In this document: piece after piece, positions 9,189 to 20,215 of the stretch
Layout of the letters: the number at the start of each line of letters is the position of its first letter
How positions within the stretch are numbered: position 1 is the first letter of the stretch
Source of the DNA: Linum tenue
Lineage: Eukaryota; Streptophyta; Magnoliopsida; Malpighiales; Linaceae
Length of the DNA: 64,000 bases
Reading direction: 5' to 3'
Assembly: GCA_946122785.1 (NCBI GenBank)
Contig: CAMGYJ010000010.1
Location: 27,693,608 to 27,757,607, forward strand
Notes under the pieces: generated by a model
Database searches by the model: none
The model's input: only the letters and a program-made list of their open reading frames with translations
Told to the model about the DNA's origin: nothing
Made by a program: the position numbers and the translations under genes

Positions 9189-10531
9189 TGACTCGACTCT
9201 ACTGTCACTCTAGAAAATGGCCAAGTATAACCACTTCCTAAAGCGTAGTATAGCGGGTTAGGTTTACATGTCAACCCGGGTCCTAGATGTGATGACTACT
9301 CAGTGAATTCGTATTATCTAGCAATGAAACTTTAGTGAGGTTCTAAACTAACAAGCAAGCAAAGTAACTAAAACGGTTGTATTCAGGTTAAGAGAGGTCA
9401 CCCGGATATGGTTTCCCCCTAGACTGCAGTTAAGTCGGATTGCAATTTGCCAAGTTCAGTTTTCATGAAAGTTATACTGCGGAAGGTTCTCAATTAGCCT
9501 GAAGTCTCGACTAAAGGTCTCCAGACCCTCTCAATCTGAGTCTCTAGCGGGCGACTAACCTCCACCGGAGTAACCAGATTGAGGCCCTAATGAACCAAAC
9601 CTCCACTACCGAATCGACTTCGGTACAGAATAGCGAATTGGCTCCTCGACTAAAGTCACCAATTCGCTACCTTCGATTAAGGGTACTCTATCAACCTAGG
9701 CAGATATTCTCATTCCAGGTTAAAGCAGAAACAACAGGAATTTGATCAGGATTCAAGTCATTCAATCAATCAAACCTCAATCGAATATAATCAATTCACA
9801 AACACTGTACTTGGGTTCATACAATCAGACCTAGCATACAAATCTAGGGTTCTCCATACCCAGATGAATGGGGAAACTACTCCATAGAGAAAGAAGCAAA
9901 AGCAGATTCAGACACGGAAATCATACTGTGAAGTTGGATTCCTGCCTCTGGACGTTTAATCGCACTTCTCCAAGCTCAAGACGGGCTCCAATGGTGTTGA
10001 AGATCGATCTATGGCGCTTGAGAACTCTGGTTCGACGCTTTCTCTCTCTAGGTATCGGTTTCTCTCTCCAAAACTCGGAACCCTTCAAAGTTGGCTTTCT
10101 TCTCTCTTAAATCCTCTGCCTGGTCGCGATACCCGGTCAGAATACCCGGTCGGGTATTTTGAGTTGTGACCGGGTATTCTGCAGCACACCGTTTCACTAA
10201 AGAGGGAAATCCCCGGTCCAACACCAAAATCCCCGACCGGGGGATTTAACTGCTGTGCCCGGGCCCCTCGCTGCTTCTCGGGCGCCCAAAATTGGTTAAT
10301 ACCCGGTCGGGTATTTGGCCACCTGACCGGGTATTTTCCTCCTTCAGCCCTATTCGTCCCAACCTTGCTCCTTTCGGCCCAGAACTCGTTTCTCCGCCTC
10401 GATTCCAACGCCGGGACCTGAAATATGACATAAACACACAACCTAGCGTGAAATCGGCTTAAAACACGAGATTCCTCGTCGCAAACGGCCTCAGAATAGG
10501 AGTAAAAACATGTATAATTATCGATCTATCA
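9189..10531 (-). repeat. 5' LTR of element A
   Basis: A 1343-bp copy of the LTR at 430-1771. On the minus strand it starts TGATAGATCGATAATT and ends next to the PBS. It contains the palindromic motifs CCCGGTCGGG and a CCCCGACCGGGG variant. The right flank at 10532 is unrelated to the array, so this is a true outer edge. No TATA box could be chosen with confidence. Confidence 0.9.
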
Positions 10532-12240
10532 ATGGTAGATCCTAGCCGTCCATTTTTTAGGTGAGACATATATTAGGAGCACATCCCCTCATTTGTAGAC
10601 ATCCAAAATATTGAGAGCAACACATATTTAGAGAGAGCTAGAGAGAGAGAGAGAGAGAGAGAGTTCCTCCAATCTTGTGATCGTGTGCGAGTGTCATGTA
10701 GGCCGACTTACCCTCTAATGAGACTTGAGCGCTAATGCCGCACGGATCGAGTATAGTCCGTGACAGTACGGTGGGGGTGGTTTGTCAGTTTTGCATTTTT
10801 CGTTTTATAGGGGTGAAATTGAATCAAAAGCATGCTTGAACCTAGAACTATTCTAATATATCTGGTCATATAGGACAAAACTACAAATCTGGTTCGGGCC
10901 GATCCTCTTTCTCATCAACCTTATTCGACCTACTTGGGCCGGGTTGGGTCAAGTCTGTTGGTTGGCCCAAATCAACAAACTGATATTTTTAAAAATTACA
11001 TTTTTTCTTAAATTTAGTACATAAACTTAATTTTTTACAAATAGATCCATAACTTTTTTTTTACCTTCATATTTTTTAGATTGCATTACAATATCTAAAC
11101 TCTTAGAACTTTAAATATGTCCAACCTTTTGGTATGAGAAATTTCAAATTACTAGTTGTTATGGTTCATAGGACCAAAAATGACCCTGCCCTAAGTTAAC
11201 TCGACCCTACCCGACATTTACAAAGCCAAAAAATTACCCGACCCTAAACTAGGTCCTATAGACTAACTGACACAACACAACCCTCGAGATCGTGCTGGAT
11301 CGGGCCGTGCCAGTCAGTAATTAGGACCAAAGTTACACTCTTAATAATTTCTAACTAATATGTATCTTATTTCTTCTAAATCACTATAAAGACAAGTTTC
11401 ACACATCCAAACGACTCCAAAATACGAAATGAATACGAGTATCAAACAAAGTTATATGTATCCTCCCGATGTCAGTTCCTATGAGGTGGTGCTAGCCTGC
11501 TAGGTTTGACTTGGGGTCATTAAATAGTAAGTTCTCACTTGTGAGTGAGTTTACAATTTCAATCTAACTTGTTTGAACTGATCTGGTTTCGGGTTTCCTG
11601 CCTGCTAGTTGCCCATGACATCAATAGTTGATCTACTCAAATGCGATTGCAACTGTAAGCAAATAAAAGAGATTATAGTGCGGTTGGAGTTGGACGCAGC
11701 AGCCATAATCTGCAATTCATGTTTTGTTGCTTTCTTTTTAACTAAGAAAGAGGAGATAAGCATAAGAAAAATCCGAAACATGCCTCTGAGCTTTTCCCGA
11801 TACTTTATGCCTTCTTGTAGCGCAGCAGCCGTCGGCTCTATGAGGCAGCTGAGAGGTTGTACAATTCCATTTGATTATTATTCCACTAGTTAATTAGTAC
11901 TACAAACAACTAGTCACAATTATTGTTGTTTCTGCTTCTGGGCCATCAAAGTGAAAGTTTGACAATTACACGGAGGTAGGTAGGTAGGTAGATTATATGG
12001 TGATTATGATGGCGAAAGATTTTTGTCTTCATTACTAGAATACGTCATTTCCCACGATTTAAGAGACGAATAAAAACATTTCTTAGATACATTCAACACA
12101 TGCATTTCCCGTCGCTTGTTGTGGTCGTGAAACATGTTAGAACAGCACAATAATTCATCCGCATGTCCAAAAGGAATTGGACTTGAATAACAGAACTACC
12201 GACACTCTCATTTCTCTTCTATGAAAAATCGGTAAAGGGT
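10532..12240. other. Unassigned AT-rich DNA with microsatellites
   Basis: About 1.7 kb flanking element A with no credible ORF. A (GA)n tract lies at 10641-10663 and a (GGTA)n tract at about 11976-11991. A small ORF at 11609-11893 has no recognisable domain. Sequence near 12030-12070 faintly resembles a CACTA-type terminus, but I cannot support it. Nothing else is recognised here. Confidence 0.4.
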
Positions 12241-12350
12241 GATATATGTTTATTTTTTGTGATTAACGTACTACTTAACGGATTTGAACCTGGGACCTCC
12301 AAGTTCTAGACTAGTTGTATTATCACTAGGCCAAGTAATTCTTGGTCAAA
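12240..12350 (-). mobile_element. tRNA-derived SINE (probable)
   Basis: Read on the minus strand, this contains an A-box-like TGGCCTAGTGATA (12321-12333) and a B box GGTTCAAATCC (12280-12290) at about tRNA spacing. A downstream A-rich end follows (ACAAAAAATAAAC, near 12250). This is the layout of a plant tRNA-derived SINE with an internal Pol III promoter. It is not a tRNA gene: the flanks do not fold into an acceptor stem that I can see. The ends are approximate. Confidence 0.6.
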
Positions 12351-12389
12351 ATTGACATAATTATTATTCTTCCTCCATTCGACTATAGC

Positions 12390-12865
12390 TGAAAGTCTTT
12401 ACCTTCCACCCCTGGACGGTGTGATGTAATTTCATCTACAAGAGGCTTGCAAGCCTTTTGTATAGAGCTTGCTTGGACCACATAGGGACACCTATTAGAA
12501 ACCTGCTCATTATGGTTTCTCTTATTATTAATTATGATTTCTCTTATTATTAATAGTAGGATAATTATTATTCTGGTGACTAGTCTTTTAGTCGCTTAGG
12601 GGTTTTATTAGAGTTTCTACAACATTCCTATAAATATGTACTTTGGGTTTCATTTGGAATCAATCGAGAAGTATATTAATAAAATATCCTAAACCCTAAT
12701 CTTTCTTTCTCTCAATCTCTTCTATCTATCTTCCCAAAGGCTTTGGCGGTTCTTTCCCAAATCCCCAATTTCTTCTCCTAACCTCTAATTTTCTTTTCAA
12801 AACCCTAGTTTCTATTCCGAATTCATAATTCCCTTTCTATCGATCATAATTGTTACAAATAATAG
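12390..12865 (+). repeat. LTR-like fragment (probable solo or truncated LTR)
   Basis: It has a TATA box TATAAATA at 12629-12636. Some 40 bp later comes AATAAAAT, followed by the pyrimidine- and CCTAAACCCTAA-rich sequence common at plant R/U5 regions. No PBS or ORF follows; a MULE begins at 12905. Start and end are approximate. A host promoter is the alternative, but no gene follows. Confidence 0.4.
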
Positions 12866-12904
12866 CAGGTGCCCAATATCCAAAACCCGACCCAAGACCC
12901 CTTA

Positions 12905-13791
12905 GGTAAGAGTTTCTTGGAAAAAATCCAAAACTACCACTGTTAAAAAAAAAGTTACACAAATACCACCCATTCCCAACAATTTCCAAAAATACCACCG
13001 TTTATTAAAAACCGCGCCTCTAAGGGCGGTTAATATATAAACCGCACCACCAGGCCGCAGTTTACCTTAGAAACGCCTGGTCAACAGGCGGTTTTCCTTT
13101 TCAGGTAAAACTGCTCGTCGAAGGTACGATTTTTATGGCTGCCCTACCACAAAACGCTTCCTCAGGGAGCGGTTATATGTCGGCATGGTAAAATGCTCCA
13201 CAGAGAAGCGGTTTACCATGTGGACACATAAACCGCTTCCCCCATAGGCGGTTTGTGCCACGTAAACTGCTGCCCCCAGCGGCGGTTGGTGTCTGGTCAC
13301 CCGACATCCGACATGTCGGCATGCAGGAGGTGGGTTGCATGGCAGACTAAAACCGCTCCCCCCCCCCCCCGGCGATTTGCAGTGTAAAATTTGCCTATAA
13401 AAGCCTGCTCCATAGAATTCAAAATCTTCACTCCAGTCCTCCTTCTTCAAATTGCAGTTGTGCACCTTTAAATTATTAGTTTTGAGATTAACGTTAATTC
13501 GTAAGTTGTTTTGTATTACTTTTGATTGTCCTTTATGATTTTATGTTAGTAACTTAATTACAGTTTTATTGCAGATGGCATTCCAAAGGTTCACACATGG
13601 GCCGCAACGTGGCGACGCATTTGACAGCTACGAAGGGTCAAGCCGCCCCTTGCCCGCGCGGTTTGACAGTGAACCGCGCCTTCGAGGCGCGTTTTGACTT
13701 AGAATCGCGCATTTGATGCGCGTTTTGTGTGGAAGGATGGTATTTTTGGAAATTGTTGAGAATGGGTGGTATTTTTAAAAAAAATTTTGAC
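12905..13791 (+). mobile_element. Internally deleted MULE (left part, up to the LINE insertion)
   Basis: The left terminal inverted repeat begins GGTAAGAGTTTC and runs through CCAAAACTACCACTGTTAA to AAATACCACCCATTCCC AACAATTTCC. The inner part of the right TIR is at 13735-13791 in inverse orientation. The outer part of the right TIR lies at 21033-21072, because an L1 LINE is inserted in it. Inside are imperfect palindromes built from AAACCGC and GCGGTTT (13011-13375, 13645-13730), then a TATA box, a short intron and a 40-codon ORF. Long TIRs and gene fragments fit a MULE. No clear 9-bp target duplication was found. Confidence 0.65.
13396..13697 (+). pseudogene. Promoter, 5' intron and first 40 codons of a MULE-borne gene
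   Basis: A TATAAAAG box at 13396-13403 is followed by a short leader and a GT...AG intron (about 13501-13574, GTAAGTTG to TTATTGCAG). An ATG at 13575 starts a 40-codon frame ending TGA at 13697. The peptide starts MAFQRFTHGPQ and has no domain I recognise. The stop falls in the terminal palindromic DNA, so the frame seems to be the 5' end of a longer gene whose body was deleted. The assignment of intron ends is inferred from consensus only. Confidence 0.45.
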
Positions 13792-13827
13792 AAAATATAA
13801 TCATATATTGATAGGAAAAATCGATAG

Positions 13828-14446
13828 TTACATCCTGGAAGAAAGCCAGGTCCGAAAATCAAATTGACGACTCATAGTCGGGTACAAAGAAAGGGCCTTT
13901 CTAGCCACCAAATGGGCTACCCTATTGTTACGCCGACCTACAAATCGAACAGTCAAACCAGAATGGGCCTGAACATAGTATATTATCTCTTCCAACACAG
14001 CCCCCACCCGGTTATCGCTAGTATCCGCCTTATTGACTTTATCAATGAGCACTTTAGCATCCCCCTCCAACCTGACATCTGAGAAGCCAAGCTCAAGACA
14101 CCACACGATCGCCTCCCTGAGCACAAGTAATTCCACAGTCATGGGGTCATCAATCGACTGGAACTGAAAACCCTTTCGCCAAGAGGATCGCCCTGTCCGG
14201 ATTCATAAGAACCATCCCGCCAGCCGAGTGAGATCCCTGTCTCGTTGTCCCATCCCACATACACACCACCCTGTTATCCCCCACTGGATTCATATAGGTC
14301 GGGGCTGGCACAATCGACGTCGGTACCAAGTCTGAGGCCAGGCTAACCCACTCTTCATACTGCTGATGGAATTGACGCATCAAGGCTGGGATTCCGAACT
14401 GCTTGCCCTCAAAGACAACCAATTCCGAGATCGCCAGATCCGCCAA
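13828..14446 (-). pseudogene. LINE1 C-terminal RNase H (RVT_3 type)
   Basis: Two adjacent frames (14150-14446 and 13828-14142) cover a plant-LINE RNase H. The first has a WDG start with GSHSAGGMV. The second has EGDAK and the terminal FVGRRNNRVAHLVAR motif. This domain would cut the RNA strand during target-primed reverse transcription. A frame break lies between 14142 and 14150. It is the 3'-most domain, so the LINE 3' end is at its left. Confidence 0.8.
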
Positions 14447-14898
14447 AGGATGGCTATCACAGCCATGAACAACGCCGGGTCATGAACCAAAGCAGCAGCC
14501 TCTTCAGAAACAACAGGAAGGTATGCCGAGGCAATCCCTCCCCAGATACTCCATACCCGAATAATCCCAGAGGGCACAGGCCACAGGGCAATCGAGAAAG
14601 AGATGCTCCATAGTCTCCGTGCCTTCTTAGCAGACAGGGCATCTGGGGTGGACTGACATTTTCTTCTCAATGAGAGCTTCTGTCGTTGGGAGAGCGCGGT
14701 TCATGATTTGCAGACAAAGACTTTTAACTTAGGGGGGATATCCGCATTCCACAAACGAACCCAACTGGGCTTATCCATCCAACTAACCATCGATTTCCAC
14801 TTACCCTCCCTCCTGTCCAAGGAGACACCCAGATGATAGGCTGACTTGACAGAGAAAACCCCATCAACAGTATCATGCCAGATCAATTTATCCTCCAC
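14380..14898 (-). pseudogene. LINE1 zinc-binding region after RT (zf-RVT)
   Basis: Pieces of the zf-RVT region include WHDTVDGVFSVKSAYHLGV and WVRLWNADIPPKLKVFVCK (14701-14898). The following cysteine-bearing part falls in another frame (14380-14670). This is the conserved linker of plant L1 proteins between RT and RNase H. The frame changes at least once near 14700. Confidence 0.7.
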
Positions 14899-15239
14899 AT
14901 CTCTGCGCGGCAGAGGGACCGCTCGAATGGCCTGACAGGTCAGCGGATCAAACCACTGGCGGAGCTTAAGGTCACACCATTTTCCTTCACCAGGGCACAG
15001 AACCTCCTCTACCAGCGGGTCCCCCCCTCCGGCAAAACCTGCGGGTTATACCTTGGGGGTCAAGCTGGAGCCGGGGTATCCAGTTAGAATGGAGCAGGGA
15101 GGCCAATCGCTCATTCCCAATCTGCCAACGTAATCCCTTTTCCAGCAACTAGCGACCAAAGAGAATGCTCTGCCACCCCCACGAAGGGCGGGAGCGAGTC
15201 GTCGCCTGCAGGAATATCCCTCTTGGGAAGTACTTTCCT

Positions 15240-16401
15240 TTATAAACCTGGGCTAGGAGGGACTGCAGGTCCGTTAGAAATGCCACCCAATTTGGCCAAA
15301 AGAGCCTGATTAAAGTGCTCAAACCGCCGAAACCCCATTCCCCCATCATGCTTGCTCCTGCACATATTCCGCCAGGACACCCTACGAGTCTTCGAATGAT
15401 CCTCCACATCCCCCCACAAAAAGCGAGCCACATGTTTGTCCAAAAGATGACACAGTGAGAGAGGCATCTTGAAGCAAGACATAACATGTAATGGTAACGC
15501 CAAAGCTACTGACTTAATCAGGGTTTCTTTAGCAGCCCACGAAAATGTACTTTGCTTCCACCCCTTCAACCGCTCCAACAACTTCTCCTCCAAATACCTA
15601 AATGTAGCCATCTTTGATCTGAAAATTAGCGTAGGCAAACCCAGGTATTTATCATGGACCCCTACCGCTCCACCCCCGAATAGTAGCCAAAAACTCCTGA
15701 TCCGGCAGCGCAATATTGTTGCTGAAGCACACTGCCGATTTAGCCAAATTAACCCGTTGACCACTAAGGTCCTCGTATTCATTTAAGATCTCGATTAGAT
15801 TCTCACACTCTTGGAGAGTACCACGCAAGAATAAATAAGAATCATCAGCAAAGAACAAATGTGAGATCTTGGGGGCCCGCGGAGCCACTTTTACCCCATC
15901 CAACTTCTTCTCCGCTATAGCTTTGCGCAACAGCGCCGCAAACCCCTCCGTGAACAAAACGAAGAGAAGGGGAGACAGTGGATCCCCTTGACGAAGACCT
16001 CTCGAGGAGGTGAAATACCCTGACGGGGACCCATTCATAAGAACTGAGAAGGATGTAGACCGAAGGCACTCATGTATCCATCCCTGCCAGACCGAGTTAA
16101 AACCCACCTTCTCTAAAATCGCAAGAAGAAAGGACCATTCGACTCTATCATATGCCTTTTCCATGTCAACCTTTAAATCCATGTATCCCTTTTTGCCTCG
16201 CGTTTTGATTTTTAGATAGTGCATTAACTCGTGTCCAAGGAGGATATTATCAATAATTTGCCTCTCCCTAATAAACGCATTTTTCCCATCTGAGATAATT
16301 TGCGGGAGGAATCCAGCAAGCCTCTCAGCCATGATCTTTGATAATCTTGTACACAAACTGACATAGGCTGATTGGGCGTAGCTGCTTAATCGTCTCCACA
16401 T
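15240..16401 (-). pseudogene. LINE1 reverse transcriptase
   Basis: The core at 15652-16401 has DMEKAYDRVEWSFL, the GLRQGDPLSPLLF motif and the catalytic FADD box (FFADDSYLFL). A frameshift near 15660-15700 moves the thumb region (KYLGLPTLIFRSK; GWKQSTFSWAAKETLIKSV) into another frame, 15240-15782. These are standard plant L1 RT landmarks. The enzyme would copy element RNA at nicked target DNA. The frame break makes it non-functional as read. Confidence 0.88.
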
Positions 16402-16510
16402 TATCCACCTTTGGGATCAAAGTTAACCAAGTATGGTTAAAACTGCGAAGAGAACGGCCCGTCAAAAAGAAGGAGCAAACTGCCTCAATGACCGAATCAC
16501 CAACAATATC

Positions 16511-17212
16511 TCAGAAGGCCTTAAAGAATTTCCCCGTAAATCCATCGGAACCAGGTGCCTGCTTTGACCCCATGGAAAACACAGCCCTACGGACCTCCTC
16601 CGGCAAGACCTCCGTCGTTAATGCAGCGTTCATAGCTGGCGTAACACTGAGACTAATGGGGAGGGAAGCAACCCTTTCAACCATATTAGGGATTTGGGAT
16701 TCCGAGGTAAAGAGGCCTTGATAAAAATCCGTAACAATGGCAGCTTTCCCCGTTTCCTCAGTGACCCAGGCCCCATTCTCATCCCGAAGAAGGGCAACAG
16801 AATTCCGTTTCCGGCAGACCCGAGTTACTGTATGGAAATAGGAAGAATTTTTATCTCCTTTCTTGAGCCATTTGACCCGAAATTTTCGTTGGCAATACAT
16901 CTCCTCTGCCTCCCATTGGCGATTCAGCTCAATCTCCAAGCCTCTAACGGTATCCCAATCAATCGGATGAGTCGATTTAATTCGCTCAATTTCCGCCTGG
17001 AGAGTTTTGATATTGCGCAACGAGTTGGTGGTGCCTGCCCTACTCCAATCATATAATAAATGGCGGAGCTTCTTCAGGTGTTCCCAAATTCGAAACATAG
17101 GGGTGCCTAGGATCTCCTCTTTCCAGACATAGTTAACCATAGCTCTTACCTCTGGATTATCAGCCCATCGGGCGTCAAATCGGAAAAGGGGGCGGCTATT
17201 ACGAGCATACAC
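16511..17212 (-). pseudogene. LINE1 ORF2 linker between endonuclease and RT
   Basis: A 233-codon open stretch includes RFDARWADNPE, FRVKWLKKGDKNSSYFH and KQAPGSDGFTGKFFKAF, the conserved approach to the RT palm in plant L1s. It is open throughout. The break between it and the RT core lies at 16402-16510. Confidence 0.8.
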
Positions 17213-17248
17213 CTTATCAGAGAGAAGAAGAGCACGGTGGTCCGATCC

Positions 17249-17911
17249 CTAATCCGTGAAATGCTTGACCAGGGTCTCCAGGAATTGGTCAAATCCAAGA
17301 TTGAGAGTAGAGAGCCCTATCCAAACGCTCCCGAATACAAGCAGCACCCATTCTTTTATTCGTCCAGGTGAACAGGTCGCCCTGGTATCCAGGATCATGG
17401 AGACCCAGATCCTGGATAAAAGTCGCAGACTAAGTGCTTGGGAGGCATTCCACCCCAACCCACCATCCTTCTCACTCTCACGAAGAGTAGTATTGAAGTC
17501 TCCAATGACCACAAAAGGATGGTGGAAATGATCACAAATTTTACGCGACTGCACAAGCTGGGTCTCACGAATAGCCACATTACAACTAATATAAACAAAG
17601 ACCACGACGTAAGAAAAATCAACTTCATTAATTTGAATGCAAATACAGAAGTTAGAATGAAAAAACACCGAAGCGTCAACTCCGGGGGGACCAAGCAGCT
17701 ACTAAACCACCAGATGCATCAATTGCATCAACAAAGAAACATTGGAATGCTGAAAACCTAACCCCCGCATACGGCGGGACACTACTCTCCGGCTCGATCG
17801 TGTCTCCGAGAAGAACACAAGGTCCGGTTTATTGGAATGGATCAAACCTACAGCAGTTTGCAATGTGAGTGATGGTCCAATTCCCCTCACATTCCAGGCC
17901 AGAAGCCTCAT
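17249..17911 (-). pseudogene. LINE1 endonuclease (EEP/APE-like)
   Basis: It begins at 17911 with the typical MRLLAWNVRGIG start. The frame stops at 17702 and continues elsewhere (17249-17668) with the catalytic VVIGDFNTTL motif. It is an apurinic-like endonuclease domain that nicks target DNA for priming. At least one frameshift separates the start from the GDFN part. Confidence 0.82.
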
Positions 17912-18081
17912 TTATCACTTTGGGGCCATTCAAGGCTGCTACCTCCACCTTTTTCTCATTGACATTAATCTCCACAAATTGCATTTTCGGCGTAGGGGGA
18001 GTTCCCCCACCCCATCCACCATTTCCAGCGGCCTTTTCCGGTTTCCAAAGTTAGGATCCAATAAGTTCAATCCATACTCGT

Positions 18082-20215
18082 TCAATGTGGCCGAAGCCTC
18101 CCCGCAAAGCTTCTGACTATCTCCTGTAGGCACAGTAGGGGGCGACTAAAATGCCCTACGAACTGGAGCATCTCCCCCAGCAGATTGAGCAGCCACTTCC
18201 CCCTCGAATGCCGCGACAATTTTACCCACCTGGCCAGGCTTGATTGGGAGGGATCGGTTGGTGTTAGGGAGGGGCGAGCGCCTCCTAATTTCAAATTTTG
18301 TTTCAGCAGCTGAGGAGGAATCGCAATCCGAGTCCAAACTCCCTTCCTGTGGGCCGAGGCCCGAGTCCGCCAAATCAACCTCCTGTAGGCCCACTTGCGG
18401 TCCCCTCTCCATATTGTGATCGGATTGGGCTCCAAGCTTGCGCAGCCGACGACATGCATGACGAGGGGCCACAGGTTGCATCATAGCCAGCCGAGCAGCC
18501 TTATCCATTCTCTCTGTCGCGAGCCCATTAGCGGCCTCCTCCATCATGGTCATTTCCTGGGCTTGAGGCCTAGTTGACTTATTTTCATGCAAGGGAAGCG
18601 AAGTGGGCCTAGACCCAGCATCCAACTTCTGTGTTCCATCCTCCCACTCTTCCTCGGACTCTTCCATCAAGATAAGACGACGCAGCCTGGTCTGAGCAAG
18701 GATTGTATCTGCCACAATCGGTTCTTCCCTGCGGATTCGTGCCTTCTTGGGCCGCATCTCAATCGCCGAAGCATTCCTCTCAGGTTTGTTGGAGCCGACT
18801 CGCGGGGACCGCCTTCCCTGCCCTTTGACATTGCCATGGCTCAGCTGGACTCTCGGCGAGGTCTGCAGTTTGAAGACCCGAGGGATGTCACGACGCCGAA
18901 TCGGTTTCCTCTCACCCTCCCGCCTCTTTTGTTGTTGCTCTTGGAGGGAGGGTTATTCTCCTGACGGGGGCGAGCAAGAGTCTCAGTGTTCGTTTGGTTT
19001 ATCTGACCCTCTTCGGTGCGCTCACCAGCTGCCATCTTTCCCTCCTCCTTATAACCATGAATGGTGTGGTTAACCCACACTGTGTTACGATCTTGCCTAA
19101 AGCTTGGACCGTCATCATCATTGTCGTAGAGTTTACGGCTGAGCTTCTTCGTGGACATATGTGGGCCGAAGCGCTCTGTCCTTTGAGGTGGGTCGAAAGC
19201 ACAGTCCGGCTTTGTATGTCCCACTCGCCCGCAATAGTAGCTAAAACTCGGTAAGAACTCATACTTTAGATTCACCACGACCCAGCTCCTCACTGGCGGC
19301 CATGATCTGTGATCGAAGGGGCTTAGTAAAGTCGATGAGTGCTCGGATTTTCACAAAGAACTCGTTAGTATCATTGGAAGCAAACACACCAATTTCCAGG
19401 ACCTTCCCAATAGTGCCATTGGCCAGTTTATGCCCAAATTGCTTCGTGTAGCAATCATCTTTAACGTTCCAAAGTTGTACGCGAAACGGCGCTATGGCCA
19501 GTTCCTCAAAGGTAAGCTTGGTGATTTTGGGAGACCAGGACCGTAGATGGAGGATGCGATCCATCACCACCCACGGAGTACGTTTGAGGGCCCAAATCCT
19601 CACTTCTTCATTCGGTAGAACTATCTCCAGGAGACCGAACTTCGCTACAGAGACCCGAATTTGGCCCTTCACCTGCCAGGCCGTAGCCAACGCATCCCGG
19701 AGTTCCGCAGTGTTCACAGGGTGCTCGGTGAACATCCTGCCCAACAAGGTTCGAGAAGTTCTAAACTTCACCGTTTGGACCTCCGCAAGGGAGAACTGGA
19801 CCACCTGATCATCCGCAACATGAGCCATCGTGTCGACCTGGAAACCAGGCAGAGAAGCCATGTGATAAGAGAGGTGATTAATATCGCGGCTCATCCCTTC
19901 CGATCGGGGCGAGGAACGCACCCATGGGGAAAGGAGATTGAGAGTTTGTAAGACGGGATCAGGAGGTACAGTAGCGCATATTTCCACCGGTGAGAGTGGA
20001 GGAGGAATGCTCTTACCTGCAGGATCTGCAATAGTTCTAGTCTGCTGATGGGCGAGCTCCACTCCCGACTTTCTCGATAACTCGTTTTGGTTCGTGTACT
20101 GACCAAGCGTAGTCGGGCGAGTGGGGTTTAATATATAGCTTAGAGCCCAAGCAGCAACACGGGGTAATCTCTTCAAACTTGTTCCGAGGAGATAGTTTGG
20201 GAGTAGGAAACCCAC
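18082..20215 (-). pseudogene. LINE1 ORF1 (DUF4283-like, zinc knuckle)
   Basis: The 318-codon frame at 19259-20215 carries the DUF4283-like RNA-binding region (KFGLLEIVLPNEEV; WALKRTPWVVMDRILHLRSW). It continues after a frame change at 18841-19293 with a single knuckle CGRVGHTKPDC and basic, low-complexity sequence. Further broken pieces extend to about 18082. Plant L1 ORF1 proteins coat the element RNA. A sequence at 20588-20863 upstream probably belongs to the 5' leader. Confidence 0.75.

Larger units (their letters stand above)
430..10531 (-). mobile_element. Element A: Athila-like Ty3/Gypsy retrotransposon with pol deletion
   Basis: A 10.1-kb element in the order 5' LTR (9189-10531), PBS, gag-protease, an integrase-tail remnant, a palindrome array, an env-like ORF, a 3' non-coding region, purine tract and 3' LTR (430-1771). 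RT, RNase H and the integrase core are absent. The env-like ORF, tRNA-Asp PBS and protease motif DLGAS point to the Athila lineage. The left boundary is not a chromosomal junction, because another copy of PBS and gag follows directly. No target-site duplication can therefore be scored. Confidence 0.88.

Noticed and set aside
11609..11893. 94-codon ORF as a small host gene
   Set aside because: No domain, no promoter or intron signals, and surrounding sequence looks like old repeat DNA.
12030..12130. Possible CACTA transposon terminus (ACTAGAATACGTCATTTCCC)
   Set aside because: Only a faint resemblance; no second end, TSD or transposase was found.
12261..12345. tRNA gene on the minus strand
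   Set aside because: A- and B-box-like motifs exist but no acceptor stem or anticodon arm can be drawn. A SINE fits better.
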